Shown here piece by piece: positions 1 to 10,295 of a stretch of 64,000 nucleotides of DNA. The stretch's first letter is position 1. Every line of letters begins with the position of its first letter. Made by a program: the position numbers and the translations under genes. Source of the DNA: Beijerinckiaceae bacterium (GTDB lineage Bacteria > Pseudomonadota > Alphaproteobacteria > Rhizobiales > Beijerinckiaceae). The stretch lies in assembly GCA_021324915.1 (NCBI GenBank), contig JAJPIC010000027.1, positions 124,001 to 188,000 on the forward strand. Direction: 5' to 3'. The notes beneath the pieces were generated by a model that did not search any database, was not told where the DNA came from, and was given only the letters and a program-made list of their open reading frames with translations.

Positions 1-2
1 CC

Positions 3-3000
3 GTGGCGGGCGCTGCGCCGACAATAGGTCAGCAAGTCACAATACCGTCCGGCGTCCCCGGCCTGCCAGCCGGAACCTATACGCTTCTACCGGCCAATTA
101 TGCGCTCCTGCCGGGCGGCTATCGCGTCGAACTCGCCGGAACCGTTACGGCCGCATCGGCATTGCAGGGCGCTGCGCCGACGGGCAATGGCGCTTATGTG
201 ATCGACGGCTTTGAGGACGTCGCCAATACCGGAATTCGCAACGCGCTCCCGACCAAGCTGATCGTCATGCCGGGCAGCGCCGTGCGCAACAATTCCAGTT
301 ATGACGAGGTGAATTACAGCGCCTATCAGATCGGGCTCGCCAAATCCGTCGAAAACATCCGGCCTTTCCTTCCGATGGACGGCGGCACGCTCACCTTCAA
401 TTTCAACGGTTCCCCAAACAATGGGCAGACAGCCCTCACGTTCGACGGAACGGCGCTGTTCGGCCCCGGTGCGGATGCGCAGACGGGTGCCACGGGTCAA
501 CCCGGCCAGGTCGTGGTCGACAATCAGAACGGCGATATCGAGGTCTATGCCGATGCGCCGACACAAGGCTTTTCGGGGGTTTCGCTCGACGTCGGCGCTC
601 TCGACAATATCGCCGCCCCGAGTCTGACGATCAATGCCGCCAACGGCAACGTGACCCTCGACAGCGGCGTCGATTTAAGGGCGGCGCAGGTCGTTCTGAT
701 CGCGGCCGCCAATGATGCGATTACGCTTCAGCCGGGCGCCGAAATCGATACGATCGGCATGGGGACACCGCCGGTCAGCGTGAACGGCAACAATTCTATC
801 GTCGCGCTCAGCGATGCAGAACTTGTCGTCTCGAATGCCGATGTCACTCTTGAATATAAGGTCTCGCCAATATTCGGCCCAGCCTACTCGACGATCAATA
901 TCGAAGATGGAGCCAAGCTCTATTCGGACGGCTCGATCGGTTTCGCCGCGGGCGGCCCAGTCACCATTGCCGACGGGGCGACGTTCGGCACGGCCGATGT
1001 CGGATTCAGCGCTGCTGATATCAATATTGGCGATCCTGCCGTCATGGCTTCGGCCAATGCTCCGGCCGGCTTCAATCTCACCCAGGCCAGGCTCGACCAA
1101 TTGCTGGCGGGCGACACGTCCGTCGGCGCGCCGGCGCTTCAGACTCTGACGCTGACGGCATCGCAGTCCGTCAACGTGTTCGGTTCGGTCGATCTCGACG
1201 TCATCGATCCGGCAACCGGCAAGCCGGATCTGAACCTGGTGCTCAATACGCCCGCCATTTACGGCTACGGCAGCGCGAGCGACAGCGCCACTTTGACGGT
1301 CGGCACCCTTACGTGGGGCGGCGTCGCCGCTACCAACGCCAATGGCAAAACGATTTCGGCGCCGCCCGGCCCGATCACGGCGAACGGACCGGGCACCGGC
1401 TCGGGCACGTTCAACATCGTCGCCAACGAGATCACTTTCGGTTTTCCGAACAACGTCGTGCCGGATGACCAGACAACATACGACCGTGTGATGTACGGTT
1501 TCTCGCAGGTCGATATGATCGCGCCCGAAATCACCTCGAGCGGTAAGAACACGCTCGCGGTCTATCAAGCGCAGGGCGCCGATCCATCGGGCCCCGGGGT
1601 CGGCGGCACGCTCGATCTTGAAACGCCCTTGCTGACCGGTGCGGCCGGATCGGTCATGAGCGTGACCGCAGGCGGCGTCCTTACCATCGTTGCTCCGCCC
1701 AATGGTTCCCCTGCCGCTGCGTCGGCAACGAGCGCGCTGGGCGCGGAAATCGATCTCGCGGGCGGCAGCGTCAACGTGGACAGCGCGGTTCTTCTGCCGA
1801 GCGGCAAACTCACGATTACCGCGAACGGCGATATCGATCTCCAGTCCGGCGCGAACCTCGACCTCGCGGGGCAGGCGACGAAGGTCATCGACCAGACCGA
1901 ATATAGCTGGGGCGGTGACGTCGTCTTAGCGAGCGCAAATGGAAATATCCTCCAGGCTGCCGGGTCGGTGATCGATATCTCGGCGGTCGACAACAATGCG
2001 GGCTCGCTTACGATTCAGGCGATCGGCGCCGGGGCAGGGCAAGTGGCGCTCGACGGAACGCTCAAGGCCTCCGCCACCCTGACACCCGGCTTGACTGCCG
2101 ATCTCGCGGGCGGCTCGATTTCGGTTGCGGCCCAAACCTTGTCGAGCGGGAGCGCCTCGAACCTCACCGCCGATTTCGCCGCACTCAACGCCGCGTTGGA
2201 CTCGGACGGCTTCTCCTGGTCGCGCTCGTTCGATCTGAAAGAGGGCGATCTCACGATCGGCAACGAAGTCGTGGCGCATCAAGTCAGCGTCTCGATCGAC
2301 AATGGAAGCTTGACGATCGAAGGGACGATCAATGCGAGCGGCATCACGCCGGGCAGCATCAGCCTCGCTGCGGCAGACAATCTCACTCTGAACGGCGTGC
2401 TCGACGCGCACGGTACGGTGCTGCAGAAGGATAGTTACGGCAATCCGATCGACGCCGAGAACGCGGGCACGGTGAACCTCACCGCCGTGGCCGGATTGCT
2501 GACGCTGAGCGGCGGTTCGAAAATCGATGTGAGCGTGACGACCCCGCAAGGCGCGCTGCAAGCTGCGCAAGGCGACGTCGAGCTCAATGCGCCGCGGATC
2601 GACAGTTCTACCGGAGCGCTCGACGCCACCGGAGATGGCATCGACGTCGTGGCAATTGGCACAATCGGCATCGTCGGTGCGAGGTCGGTCGCTCTCAACG
2701 GATTTGCGACATATAAAAATGCGCCGGCCGATCCCAACGATCCGAACGGCCAAATCATCACCCAGGCCTATCTCGATCAGATCAATTCCGACAGCCAAAC
2801 CTTCATGGCTGCAGTCGACGCTAATAGCTCGTTCCAGCAGAAGATCGCCGGGCTCACCAGCTATGGTTCGATCTTCCACCTGCGCCCGGGCGTAGAGATC
2901 GAGAGCGCCACGCCAAATGGCGATCTGACCGTCCAAGGCGATCTCGACCTTTCCGGCTATCGTTATTCGGATGCATCGAATTACGGCCTGCGCGTCAATC

Positions 3001-6000
3001 CCGCGGTTTACGGATCCGGCGAGCCCGGCGTGCTGGTGCTGCGTGCGGGCGGCAATCTCACCATCAGCGGCAGTATCACGGACGGATTCGGCGCGCCGCC
3101 GAGCAGCCCCGACGACCTTGGCTGGATTGCGATGAGCGCCGGTCCCGTCAGCTCCGATGTGACATTGAGCACCGGCGTCGTCCTTGGTCCAGGCACGACG
3201 TTCGGTGTGGGCAGCGCGCTCGGCTATTCCATCCCGATCCTCGGCGGCACTCTGCCGGCCGATAAAGCGGCGCCGACCAGCGTGACCCTGGCGAAAAGCT
3301 ACACCGTGCCTGCAGGTACAGTTCTTACAACGACGCTGCTCGTACCCGATCACTTCGGCGTGGGGGATACGTTGAACACGCAGGGCGTAGACGGGAGTGG
3401 CAATTATTACATCGACTTCTCCACCCCGATTGCCACGACCAAAACAGCCTGGACCGTCCCTGACTCGGTCGATGTCGTCTACGATAGCAATTTCAATTCT
3501 TATGGTCCCGGGCAGATCGTGCCGGCCGGAACCGACATTGTCTATTTCCAGGTCTCTGCGCCATATACGATTCCAGCCGGCACTTTCACCGATGGGGTGT
3601 CTGTCGATTTCACCTATAATCAGGGAACGAAACTCGCTTCGGCCATAACTCTCCCCGCCGGTACGCAGCTTTCAGCCGGCACCGTGTTTCCGACCACCGC
3701 CTATATCCAGAGCTTGGCGGAACTGCAGCAGAACGCGGTCATCCCGGCGGGCCTGACGGTGACGTTGGCGGCGGACTACACCCTGTCGTCCAGCATTGTC
3801 GCCGGCGGCACGATCGTGACGCCGACGCGGACGTACACGGCCGGTCAGACAATTCCGGTGGGAACAATCTTGCCGACCGGGACGACCTTAGGGGCCGGAG
3901 CGCAGCTTCCCTTTGATGTCGCAATCGACAGCACGATGTGGCCCGCCGGCGATACGCTGAGCTTCACGGGCGACGTCACCACCTATGCCAATGTGTCTGT
4001 TGCCGCCGGAAGCACAATTCCCGCAGGCGCGGACTTGGTCGGGCCGAGCGGCCCTTACGGTGCTTCCGAGATCCCGCAAGCCGGACACCATGTCTACGCG
4101 CTCGCGCCCATGCTGGCGGCGGGCGATTTGTCCTGGTCCATGCAACTCGGGGCCGGTGCCGATACGACTGCCGCCAGCGCGAGCGTCCTGCAATCGGCTG
4201 CCCAGCTCGCCGGCAGCGGCAATCTAACGCTGAATGATCCCCATGCGGGCGACGGAATACCCGGTTTCTTTGGCCCGACGCCTTCTCAGTCCTTCAGCGT
4301 GATCCGCACCGGCACGGGGAGCCTCAGCCTGCTCGCAGGGGGCAATGTCGATGAGGACTCGCCGTTCGGCATTTACACAGCGGGCACGCAGTCAGCGGAT
4401 GTCGGACCAAATGGCGAAGATTCTTACAACCTTCCACGCGGGCTGAATTCGGACGGTTCGGGCACGGTGCTCGGGAGCTACAGCAACTTCCCCTCCTATG
4501 AGCCCTCGATCGGGGATTACTCAGCCTATTATCCAGCGGGTGGCGGCGACGTGCTCGTCTCAGTCCAAGGCGACCTCAATGCGATTGGCGGCAATCCCGT
4601 CGGCAATTGGCTATGGACGCAAGGCGGCGCGGTTGCTGGGCAAGACGCCGCCTGGTGGATCAATTTCGGCACGTACGCGCAGATACCCGGCGGCAGCGGC
4701 ACTTACATCGGTCTAGTTGGGTTCACCGGCATCGGCACGCTTGGCGGCGGCAATGTCACGCTGGACGTGGGCGGCAATGCGAACGGCGTGGTCGCGGCCG
4801 TGGCGAGCACTGGCCGCGTGCCGGCAAATGGCGGGAGCCCGGTCGAGACCGGCGGCGGTGATTTGGTCGTCAATGTCGGCGGGACGATCGGGACCGATGC
4901 GAACGGCAACGGAAGCCTCTTCACCGACCTGCGCGGCGACACGACGATCGACGCAGGCGCAGTCGGCACGATCGCGCCGGCCTATGGCGGTGCCTATGGT
5001 TATAGTTTCAGTGGCTCGGGTGTGCTTGATCCGCGTTATATCGGCCCCCTCGAGGCCGATAGCGCCAACATAAGTGGCGGACTCACGGTCGAGCCGGGTG
5101 ACGGGTCCGTTACCATCTCGACGCGCGGCGATCTCGTGCTCGCCGATGTCGGCGACCCGGGGCTCGGTAGCGAACCCAACACCACGCCCTTCACAAGCGG
5201 CGGCGTAAATTATGCGGGCGGCGGCGACGGCTGGTTCTCGTTGTGGACTGACGCCACTGCCATCAACCTCTTCTCCGCCGGCGGCAATTTGGCGCCTACT
5301 GAATACCAGGGCCAATCCGAGGCCGGCCTCGGTTACGGCCTTTACATTTATCCATCGACTCTGAACGCCGTCGCGGTATCGGGAAGCATCTATTTCCCTG
5401 TCGTTCCAGGCAGCCTTACGCAGCCGATGGTGGAATTGGCGCCCGCTGCCGACGGTCAGCTCAACTTGCTGGCGCAAGGATCAATCATTGCCGCGGATAT
5501 TGCGATGTCCGGCGCAGATCCATCCATGACCCCGACGCCGTTCAATCCGGCATTCGCGATCCCGTACGGCTTCAACATTCCAAGTATCACCAACGTCAAT
5601 CCCAACACCTATGGCTACGGTTACAGCGGCAGTTCCTTCTTCACATTCGGACCCGATACTCCGACCACGGATCTGCATGCCGACGATCCCGATCCCATTC
5701 GCATTTATGCGGCGACCGGCGATATTGTCGGCCTCGACTTCGGGGCGGTGCTGAACTTTCAGCCGCAGTTCTACGGACCACGGATCACACCCTCGACATG
5801 GTACATCGGCGCGAAGGCGGCCGACATCATTGCCGGCGGCGACATCGTGCTTGCCGGTGCGGAGATCCCCAGCGCCTATAGCGGTTCGATCGTACCGACC
5901 TTCGGCTTCATCCTGAACGATAATCCGACGGATGTGTCGCTCATGCAGGCCGGTCGCAACATCATCTATTCGGGCATGCAGATCGGCGGCCCGGGCGAGT

Positions 6001-7613
6001 TCGTCGTGCAGGCGGGCGATAATTATTACGCGGCCAACCAGGCATCGCTCGTCAGCGTGGGCGCGGTCTATAACGTCAACCAGCAAAGCAACGATACAGG
6101 CGCGGGGATCACGTTGCTCGCCGGTGTCGGCGCCAGCGGACCCGATTATGCCGCCTTCGCCAATCAATATTTGAACCCGGCAAATGCCGCCATTCCGTCT
6201 TTGCCGATCGATGGGCAGCCCGGCAAGGCGATCCAAACCGCCGACGCGCTCGCCCAACTCAGCGATCTCTATTCCTGGGTCAAAGTCGAAGCGGGCTATA
6301 GCGGCAATGAATCCGGTGCGCTCGCCTTCTTCAACAGCCTGCCGGCAAGCGAACGCGCCAAATTTCCCTCGAACCCGGCGCTCTTTGCATGGCTCAAAAC
6401 TCAGGGCTATATCGGTGACCAGGGCGATGCGCTCGCTTATTTCTTGGGCCTTCCGGCAAGCCAGCAAAGCGAATTCACGTACAACGCGGTGCTGACGGCC
6501 TGGCTCGAACAAAATTACGGCTATACCGGCAGCGAGACGGATGCCTATGCTTATTTCGAGACGCTGCCGGCGCTGCAGCAGGACGTCTTTTTGCGGCAGG
6601 TCTATTTCGACGAGTTGAACGCTTCGGGTCTCGACTTCAACAATCCTGCCGTCGAGGATTACAAGACCTATGTGCGCGGCAAGCAGGCGATTGCCACTCT
6701 CTTCCCGACGACCGATGCCAACGGCGACCCGATCGTCTATGCCGGCGACGTTACCATGTTCGGCGCTTCCGGCATTCATACCGAGTTCGGCGGCGCTATA
6801 GAGACCTTGACGCCCGGAGGCCAAACCATCGTTGGCGTCGAGGGCGCAACGCCGCCGGGCAGCGCCGGCGTCATCACGCAAGGCACCGGGGACATAGACA
6901 TGTATTCGCTGGGCAGCGTGTCGCTCGGCGAGAGTCGCATCATGACCACGTTCGGCGGCAATATCGTCATCTGGTCGGCAACGGGCAATATCGACGCCGG
7001 CAAGGGCTCGAAAACGACTCTGGTCTATACGCCGCCGCTGCGCACCTACGATACTTACGGAAATGTCACCTTGTCGCCACAGGTGCCGTCGACCGGCGCG
7101 GGTATCGCCACGCTCAATCCGATCCCGCAAGTTCCGCCGGGCGCTCTCAATCTCGTCGCTCCGGAAGGCATCGTCGATGCGGGCGAGGCGGGTATTCGCG
7201 TCTCAGGCAGTTTCAATGTCGCGGCGCTTCAGGTGGTCAACACCGCAAACATTACGGTGCAAGGCGCCTCGGTCGGCATTCCGGTCGTGACCTCGCCCAA
7301 TGTCGGTGCTTTGACGACGGCCAATAGTGCCGCAGGCGCGGTCCAGGCGGCCATTGCGCCGCCCGCGACGAACAAGACGAACAACATACCCTCGATCATT
7401 ATCGTCGATGTCGTCGGCTACGGCGGAGGAGACGGGGATGAAGATTCAGTGCCGGAACCGAGCAATGAAAAAAGGAAACAGCAACAAGGCGCAATCTCTC
7501 CTCCCGCCTACAATGACAAAAGCGCGGTGCAGATCGCAGGCTATGGCGCGCTCAGCGCTGCAGAAGCCAAAATCTTGACGCCCGCGGAAAAAGAGAAACT
7601 GAGCCGACATTGA
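3..7613 (+). CDS. Filamentous-haemagglutinin-like giant exoprotein, 3' part (5' end outside window)
   Basis: About 2536 codons are open from the left edge, so the N-terminus with signal peptide and secretion domain is missing. The protein is very rich in Gly, Ala, Asn, Thr and Ser with short repeated beta-strand-like units (GGNLTISG, GDLTVQGDL, AGGDIVLAG), as in right-handed beta-helix exoproteins of two-partner secretion systems. Residues about 2240-2420 (YAGDVTMFGASGIHTEFGGA, then DIDMYSLGSVSLGESRIMTT) resemble the DUF3739 region of the 'filamentous haemagglutinin family' proteins common in Rhizobiales. Two internal repeat zones stand out: a PAGT-rich stretch (about residues 1098-1345) and three helical-looking 37-38 residue repeats (about 2098-2210). 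The tail is charged and Gly/Asp rich (YGGGDGDEDS). The likely role is a secreted or surface adhesin, exported by a TpsB-type or autotransporter route that would be encoded upstream. No TpsB gene is visible downstream. Confidence 0.85.
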   Translation: MAGAAPTIGQQVTIPSGVPGLPAGTYTLLPANYALLPGGYRVELAGTVTAASALQGAAPTGNGAYVIDGFEDVANTGIRNALPTKLIVMPGSAVRNNSSYDEVNYSAYQIGLAKSVENIRPFLPMDGGTLTFNFNGSPNNGQTALTFDGTALFGPGADAQTGATGQPGQVVVDNQNGDIEVYADAPTQGFSGVSLDVGALDNIAAPSLTINAANGNVTLDSGVDLRAAQVVLIAAANDAITLQPGAEIDTIGMGTPPVSVNGNNSIVALSDAELVVSNADVTLEYKVSPIFGPAYSTINIEDGAKLYSDGSIGFAAGGPVTIADGATFGTADVGFSAADINIGDPAVMASANAPAGFNLTQARLDQLLAGDTSVGAPALQTLTLTASQSVNVFGSVDLDVIDPATGKPDLNLVLNTPAIYGYGSASDSATLTVGTLTWGGVAATNANGKTISAPPGPITANGPGTGSGTFNIVANEITFGFPNNVVPDDQTTYDRVMYGFSQVDMIAPEITSSGKNTLAVYQAQGADPSGPGVGGTLDLETPLLTGAAGSVMSVTAGGVLTIVAPPNGSPAAASATSALGAEIDLAGGSVNVDSAVLLPSGKLTITANGDIDLQSGANLDLAGQATKVIDQTEYSWGGDVVLASANGNILQAAGSVIDISAVDNNAGSLTIQAIGAGAGQVALDGTLKASATLTPGLTADLAGGSISVAAQTLSSGSASNLTADFAALNAALDSDGFSWSRSFDLKEGDLTIGNEVVAHQVSVSIDNGSLTIEGTINASGITPGSISLAAADNLTLNGVLDAHGTVLQKDSYGNPIDAENAGTVNLTAVAGLLTLSGGSKIDVSVTTPQGALQAAQGDVELNAPRIDSSTGALDATGDGIDVVAIGTIGIVGARSVALNGFATYKNAPADPNDPNGQIITQAYLDQINSDSQTFMAAVDANSSFQQKIAGLTSYGSIFHLRPGVEIESATPNGDLTVQGDLDLSGYRYSDASNYGLRVNPAVYGSGEPGVLVLRAGGNLTISGSITDGFGAPPSSPDDLGWIAMSAGPVSSDVTLSTGVVLGPGTTFGVGSALGYSIPILGGTLPADKAAPTSVTLAKSYTVPAGTVLTTTLLVPDHFGVGDTLNTQGVDGSGNYYIDFSTPIATTKTAWTVPDSVDVVYDSNFNSYGPGQIVPAGTDIVYFQVSAPYTIPAGTFTDGVSVDFTYNQGTKLASAITLPAGTQLSAGTVFPTTAYIQSLAELQQNAVIPAGLTVTLAADYTLSSSIVAGGTIVTPTRTYTAGQTIPVGTILPTGTTLGAGAQLPFDVAIDSTMWPAGDTLSFTGDVTTYANVSVAAGSTIPAGADLVGPSGPYGASEIPQAGHHVYALAPMLAAGDLSWSMQLGAGADTTAASASVLQSAAQLAGSGNLTLNDPHAGDGIPGFFGPTPSQSFSVIRTGTGSLSLLAGGNVDEDSPFGIYTAGTQSADVGPNGEDSYNLPRGLNSDGSGTVLGSYSNFPSYEPSIGDYSAYYPAGGGDVLVSVQGDLNAIGGNPVGNWLWTQGGAVAGQDAAWWINFGTYAQIPGGSGTYIGLVGFTGIGTLGGGNVTLDVGGNANGVVAAVASTGRVPANGGSPVETGGGDLVVNVGGTIGTDANGNGSLFTDLRGDTTIDAGAVGTIAPAYGGAYGYSFSGSGVLDPRYIGPLEADSANISGGLTVEPGDGSVTISTRGDLVLADVGDPGLGSEPNTTPFTSGGVNYAGGGDGWFSLWTDATAINLFSAGGNLAPTEYQGQSEAGLGYGLYIYPSTLNAVAVSGSIYFPVVPGSLTQPMVELAPAADGQLNLLAQGSIIAADIAMSGADPSMTPTPFNPAFAIPYGFNIPSITNVNPNTYGYGYSGSSFFTFGPDTPTTDLHADDPDPIRIYAATGDIVGLDFGAVLNFQPQFYGPRITPSTWYIGAKAADIIAGGDIVLAGAEIPSAYSGSIVPTFGFILNDNPTDVSLMQAGRNIIYSGMQIGGPGEFVVQAGDNYYAANQASLVSVGAVYNVNQQSNDTGAGITLLAGVGASGPDYAAFANQYLNPANAAIPSLPIDGQPGKAIQTADALAQLSDLYSWVKVEAGYSGNESGALAFFNSLPASERAKFPSNPALFAWLKTQGYIGDQGDALAYFLGLPASQQSEFTYNAVLTAWLEQNYGYTGSETDAYAYFETLPALQQDVFLRQVYFDELNASGLDFNNPAVEDYKTYVRGKQAIATLFPTTDANGDPIVYAGDVTMFGASGIHTEFGGAIETLTPGGQTIVGVEGATPPGSAGVITQGTGDIDMYSLGSVSLGESRIMTTFGGNIVIWSATGNIDAGKGSKTTLVYTPPLRTYDTYGNVTLSPQVPSTGAGIATLNPIPQVPPGALNLVAPEGIVDAGEAGIRVSGSFNVAALQVVNTANITVQGASVGIPVVTSPNVGALTTANSAAGAVQAAIAPPATNKTNNIPSIIIVDVVGYGGGDGDEDSVPEPSNEKRKQQQGAISPPAYNDKSAVQIAGYGALSAAEAKILTPAEKEKLSRH

Positions 7614-7650
7614 GCGCGGTCTGCGCTCTGCTTGCAGCCCTCTCACAGGT

Positions 7651-8040
7651 TTAGGCCGGATCGAGCGCGTTGACCGTGACGTAATATCCGTCAGGATCTC
7701 GGAGCGAAAACTCCATCGTTCCCGTGCTGAGATTCACATGCGGCTCTTCTTCGAGCCGGCTGACGAGCCCGCGCGCCCCTTCCAAAGCCAGATCGAAATC
7801 ATCGACCCGAAAAAACAAGAGGAGACCATTGCCCGGCTCGGCGCGATGAGGACTCGTCAATGGGGGATGTTCGTGGACGCCCCACTTGTGCAGACAGAGC
7901 AAGACCGTTCCATCCGAATCGACGATCTGCCCGAAGTAATCATGCGCGGGCGCGGTCTCAGGCAGGCCAAGCAGCGACTGATACCACGTGAAACTATGCG
8001 TCACGTCAGCGACGCCAATGATGGTCCATGTGCGCTTCAT
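7651..8040 (-). CDS. VOC (glyoxalase/bleomycin-resistance fold) family protein
   Basis: 129 residues starting at MKRTWTIIGVAD. The frame stays open upstream, but those codons have no family character, so the start at 8040 is preferred. The pattern is that of a VOC half-domain pair: an N-terminal beta strand followed by 'HSFTWYQSLLGLP', central 'VLLCLHKWGVHEH', then 'GNGLLLFFRVDDFD', 'VSRLEEEPH' and the typical ending 'MEFSLRDPDGYYVTVNA'. Family members bind a metal and catalyse isomerisations, dioxygenations or drug binding; the substrate cannot be read here. It follows the redoxin and MFS genes on the same strand with a 159-nt gap, so co-transcription is possible but not certain. Confidence 0.85.
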   Translation of the reverse strand: MKRTWTIIGVADVTHSFTWYQSLLGLPETAPAHDYFGQIVDSDGTVLLCLHKWGVHEHPPLTSPHRAEPGNGLLLFFRVDDFDLALEGARGLVSRLEEEPHVNLSTGTMEFSLRDPDGYYVTVNALDPA

Positions 8041-8199
8041 GGATTTTCCTGCGACAATCGTATTCGCCACAATGCCGCCGCGCCGATGGGCATCACGGCG
8101 CCGGAATTCTGCGAAGCGGAAATTAGGTAGAGGGCTCGATTGGCGCAAGGTCCATTGCACTTGCTGGTGGAGTTCTTGTGCGGCCAGGCAGTTGCGTGC

Positions 8200-8772
8200 T
8201 CACGCACGCTTGTTCCATCCGTGAAATGCCGACCGGTCGCCCGCGTCCCACGCATCGCGCAACCCCGGAGCACTCAGGTCCCAATCAGGGCGGATCTGGC
8301 TCGTGACCGTGCGCAGGTCGTGCCAGAGGTCGACAACGGAAGGGCGGCCCCAGAACCAATAGCCGTTATAGATGCGATGGATGATGAGGCGCGGTTTCAG
8401 CACGAGCGTATGGGGAATCATCGGATCGTGCTCGGGATCGGTATATTCGCGGATGTCGAGGTCCTTCTGCACTGTCCGTTCGGGATCGGATAGAAACGTC
8501 CACTCGGCACCGATGGACGCCCGGAACTCCTGCAAGGTGTGGTGGTCGTCCGTAGAGATCGTAGCGATCTGCGTGTAGCCGACGGCGATTTTCGGATAGA
8601 AAGAGGCCAGCTCAAGATGTTGCTGGTGCTCCTTCGGGCAGTAATGGCCGCGCGCGAGCGTGAGGATCAGCGGATCATCTCCTTGCAATTCGCTGAGTTT
8701 GCGCAGCGAGCCCGTGTGGTCGGGCAGCTGATAATCGGGAAAAGTGCTCCCGGGTACGATATCAGAACGCAT
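8200..8772 (-). CDS. Redoxin (AhpC/TSA, thioredoxin-fold) family protein
   Basis: 190 residues starting MRSDIVPGSTFPDYQLPD. The opening 'PGSTFPDYQLPDHTG..RKLSEL' and 'DDPLILTLARGHYCPKEHQQ' match the AhpC/TSA fold, where the peroxidatic Cys sits at the start of the first long helix. Here the motif is GHYCPKE instead of the canonical P-x-x-x-T-x-x-C of peroxiredoxins, so peroxidase activity is uncertain. Later 'EWTFLSDPERTVQKDLDI' and 'IPHTLVLKPRLIIHRIYNGYWFWGRPS' are typical of a redoxin subfamily often annotated only as 'redoxin domain protein'. It lies 13 nt downstream of the MFS gene on the same strand and is probably co-transcribed with it. Confidence 0.85.
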   Translation of the reverse strand: MRSDIVPGSTFPDYQLPDHTGSLRKLSELQGDDPLILTLARGHYCPKEHQQHLELASFYPKIAVGYTQIATISTDDHHTLQEFRASIGAEWTFLSDPERTVQKDLDIREYTDPEHDPMIPHTLVLKPRLIIHRIYNGYWFWGRPSVVDLWHDLRTVTSQIRPDWDLSAPGLRDAWDAGDRSAFHGWNKRA

Positions 8773-8785
8773 TCGCGAACTCCTT

Positions 8786-10123
8786 CTATCCCGAGTGGCG
8801 CGGCAGGTGCTCCACATCTCGGCTTGACGAGCTTGGCATTGAAATTTTGCGGTGGGTCGAGACGTGATAGACGAGAGCGCAAACAACTGAGACTCCACCT
8901 GCGAGAGCGAAGGCCGGCGTGAACGAACCGCTTGCCTGAACCAAAAGCCCGGTCAGGAAAGGCGCAAGTGCGCCGCCCAACGAGCCGCCCACATTTTGAA
9001 TGGCTTCGAGAGTTGCGACGGCATTTGGCGGCGCGATGACGGCCGCCAAAGCCCATCCGCAGCTCGACGAAACATTGGCGGCGAACAGGCCGCAAGCCAT
9101 CAAGCAGATTGCGACGTAAAGGTTGCCGCTAGCGGAACCTGCAAGCGTAAACGCGCCGGCTGCAAGCAAGCCCGCAATGGTCGGCATTCTGCAGCTCGTC
9201 ACCGCATCGAGGCCGTGTTCATCAAGTGCGCGCGCGATGAATCCACCTCCGAGAGCGCCAAGAAAGCCTGCGCCTAGCGGGACCGCAGCCCAAAAGCCGG
9301 CGCTGGCGATGCTTTGGTGACGGACATTTTCCAAATAGGCCGGCAGCCATGTGGCATAAAGCCAGGAAATATAGACGACGCCGAAGAAGCCGAAAAACAT
9401 GCCCCACGACGTCGGAAAGCGGAGCAGCCAGAGAGCCTGCTGAAAGCCGACGTGTTGAACGTTGGCGGAGTCCTGACGCCGAATTTCGGTCAAATCGGCC
9501 GCCGGAATAGATGCCGACTCGGGCGCGCGATAAAGCGCGACCCAGAGGATGGCAATCGCAAACCCGGCCAAGCCGGCGATCAGAAACATGATCCGCCAAC
9601 CGAACGCCAGCATCAGCCAGGTCAACAAGGGCGGCGCGAGCGCCGGCGCCAGCCCGGACGACGAATTGAAAATCGCAATTGGCAATGCTCGTTGGTCCAG
9701 CGCGTACCAGTCCGTGCAGACACGCGATCCGCCGATGTACATCGGCGATTCGCCGAGCCCGAGAGCGACGCGTGCCGCGATGAATTGCCCAAGCGAGCGC
9801 ACCGAAGTCGCGGCAATTTGGGCGACCGACCACAAGATCAAACCGGCGCCCAAAATTCGGCGCGGCCCGAATCGATCGATCAAGGTCCCGGCGGGAATCT
9901 GCGCAACACCGTAGCTCCAAGCGAAGGCCGAGAGCACGACACCAAGCTGGTCGTAGGAAAGCTTCAACTCCTGGTGGATCTGCGGCTCGGCCACAGCGAC
10001 CGCGGCGCGGTCCAGATAATTCACGCAGCCTGCACCAACGAGCAAGATCACTGCGATCGTCCGCAAACGCCGCGTCGCCGACGAATAAGCAAAGGACGTG
10101 TGAAGCGAGTCGGACAACGACAA
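8786..10123 (-). CDS. MFS transporter, anion:cation symporter (ACS)-like
   Basis: 445 residues with about 12 predicted membrane segments. 'NYLDRAAVAVAEPQIHQEL' in the first helix/loop is the hallmark of the ACS family (sugar-acid, glucarate, galactonate or phthalate carriers). The loop 2-3 signature is 'GTLIDRFGPRRILGAG', and 'ARVALGLGESPMYIGGSRV' is the helix 4-5 region. Substrate is unknown. The start is TTG at 10123, supported by AAGGA about 5 nt upstream (TTTAAGGAATAATTG); no ATG fits the conserved N-terminus. It heads the run MFS-redoxin-VOC on the minus strand and is divergent from the FMN reductase at 10296, with a 172-nt shared promoter region. Confidence 0.92.
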   Translation of the reverse strand: MSLSDSLHTSFAYSSATRRLRTIAVILLVGAGCVNYLDRAAVAVAEPQIHQELKLSYDQLGVVLSAFAWSYGVAQIPAGTLIDRFGPRRILGAGLILWSVAQIAATSVRSLGQFIAARVALGLGESPMYIGGSRVCTDWYALDQRALPIAIFNSSSGLAPALAPPLLTWLMLAFGWRIMFLIAGLAGFAIAILWVALYRAPESASIPAADLTEIRRQDSANVQHVGFQQALWLLRFPTSWGMFFGFFGVVYISWLYATWLPAYLENVRHQSIASAGFWAAVPLGAGFLGALGGGFIARALDEHGLDAVTSCRMPTIAGLLAAGAFTLAGSASGNLYVAICLMACGLFAANVSSSCGWALAAVIAPPNAVATLEAIQNVGGSLGGALAPFLTGLLVQASGSFTPAFALAGGVSVVCALVYHVSTHRKISMPSSSSRDVEHLPRHSG

Positions 10124-10295
10124 TTATTCCTTAAACGACAGCCCTTGAGCACATTACGAATTGCGATAATGAATGATAGGATCGCCGAACGAGATCATAG
10201 TATCGTGATCCATCGGCGTTAGGGTCGAGCGGATCGCATGACGTTCGCGCCGAAAGAATGCATTTTGCGGCGAAGCTCCTCCACTGAGGTCCGGT

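Noticed and set aside
8041-8160. Longer N-terminus for the VOC protein (start at 8160)
   Set aside because: The extra 40 residues are Arg-rich and non-family; the VOC fold begins at ATG 8040.
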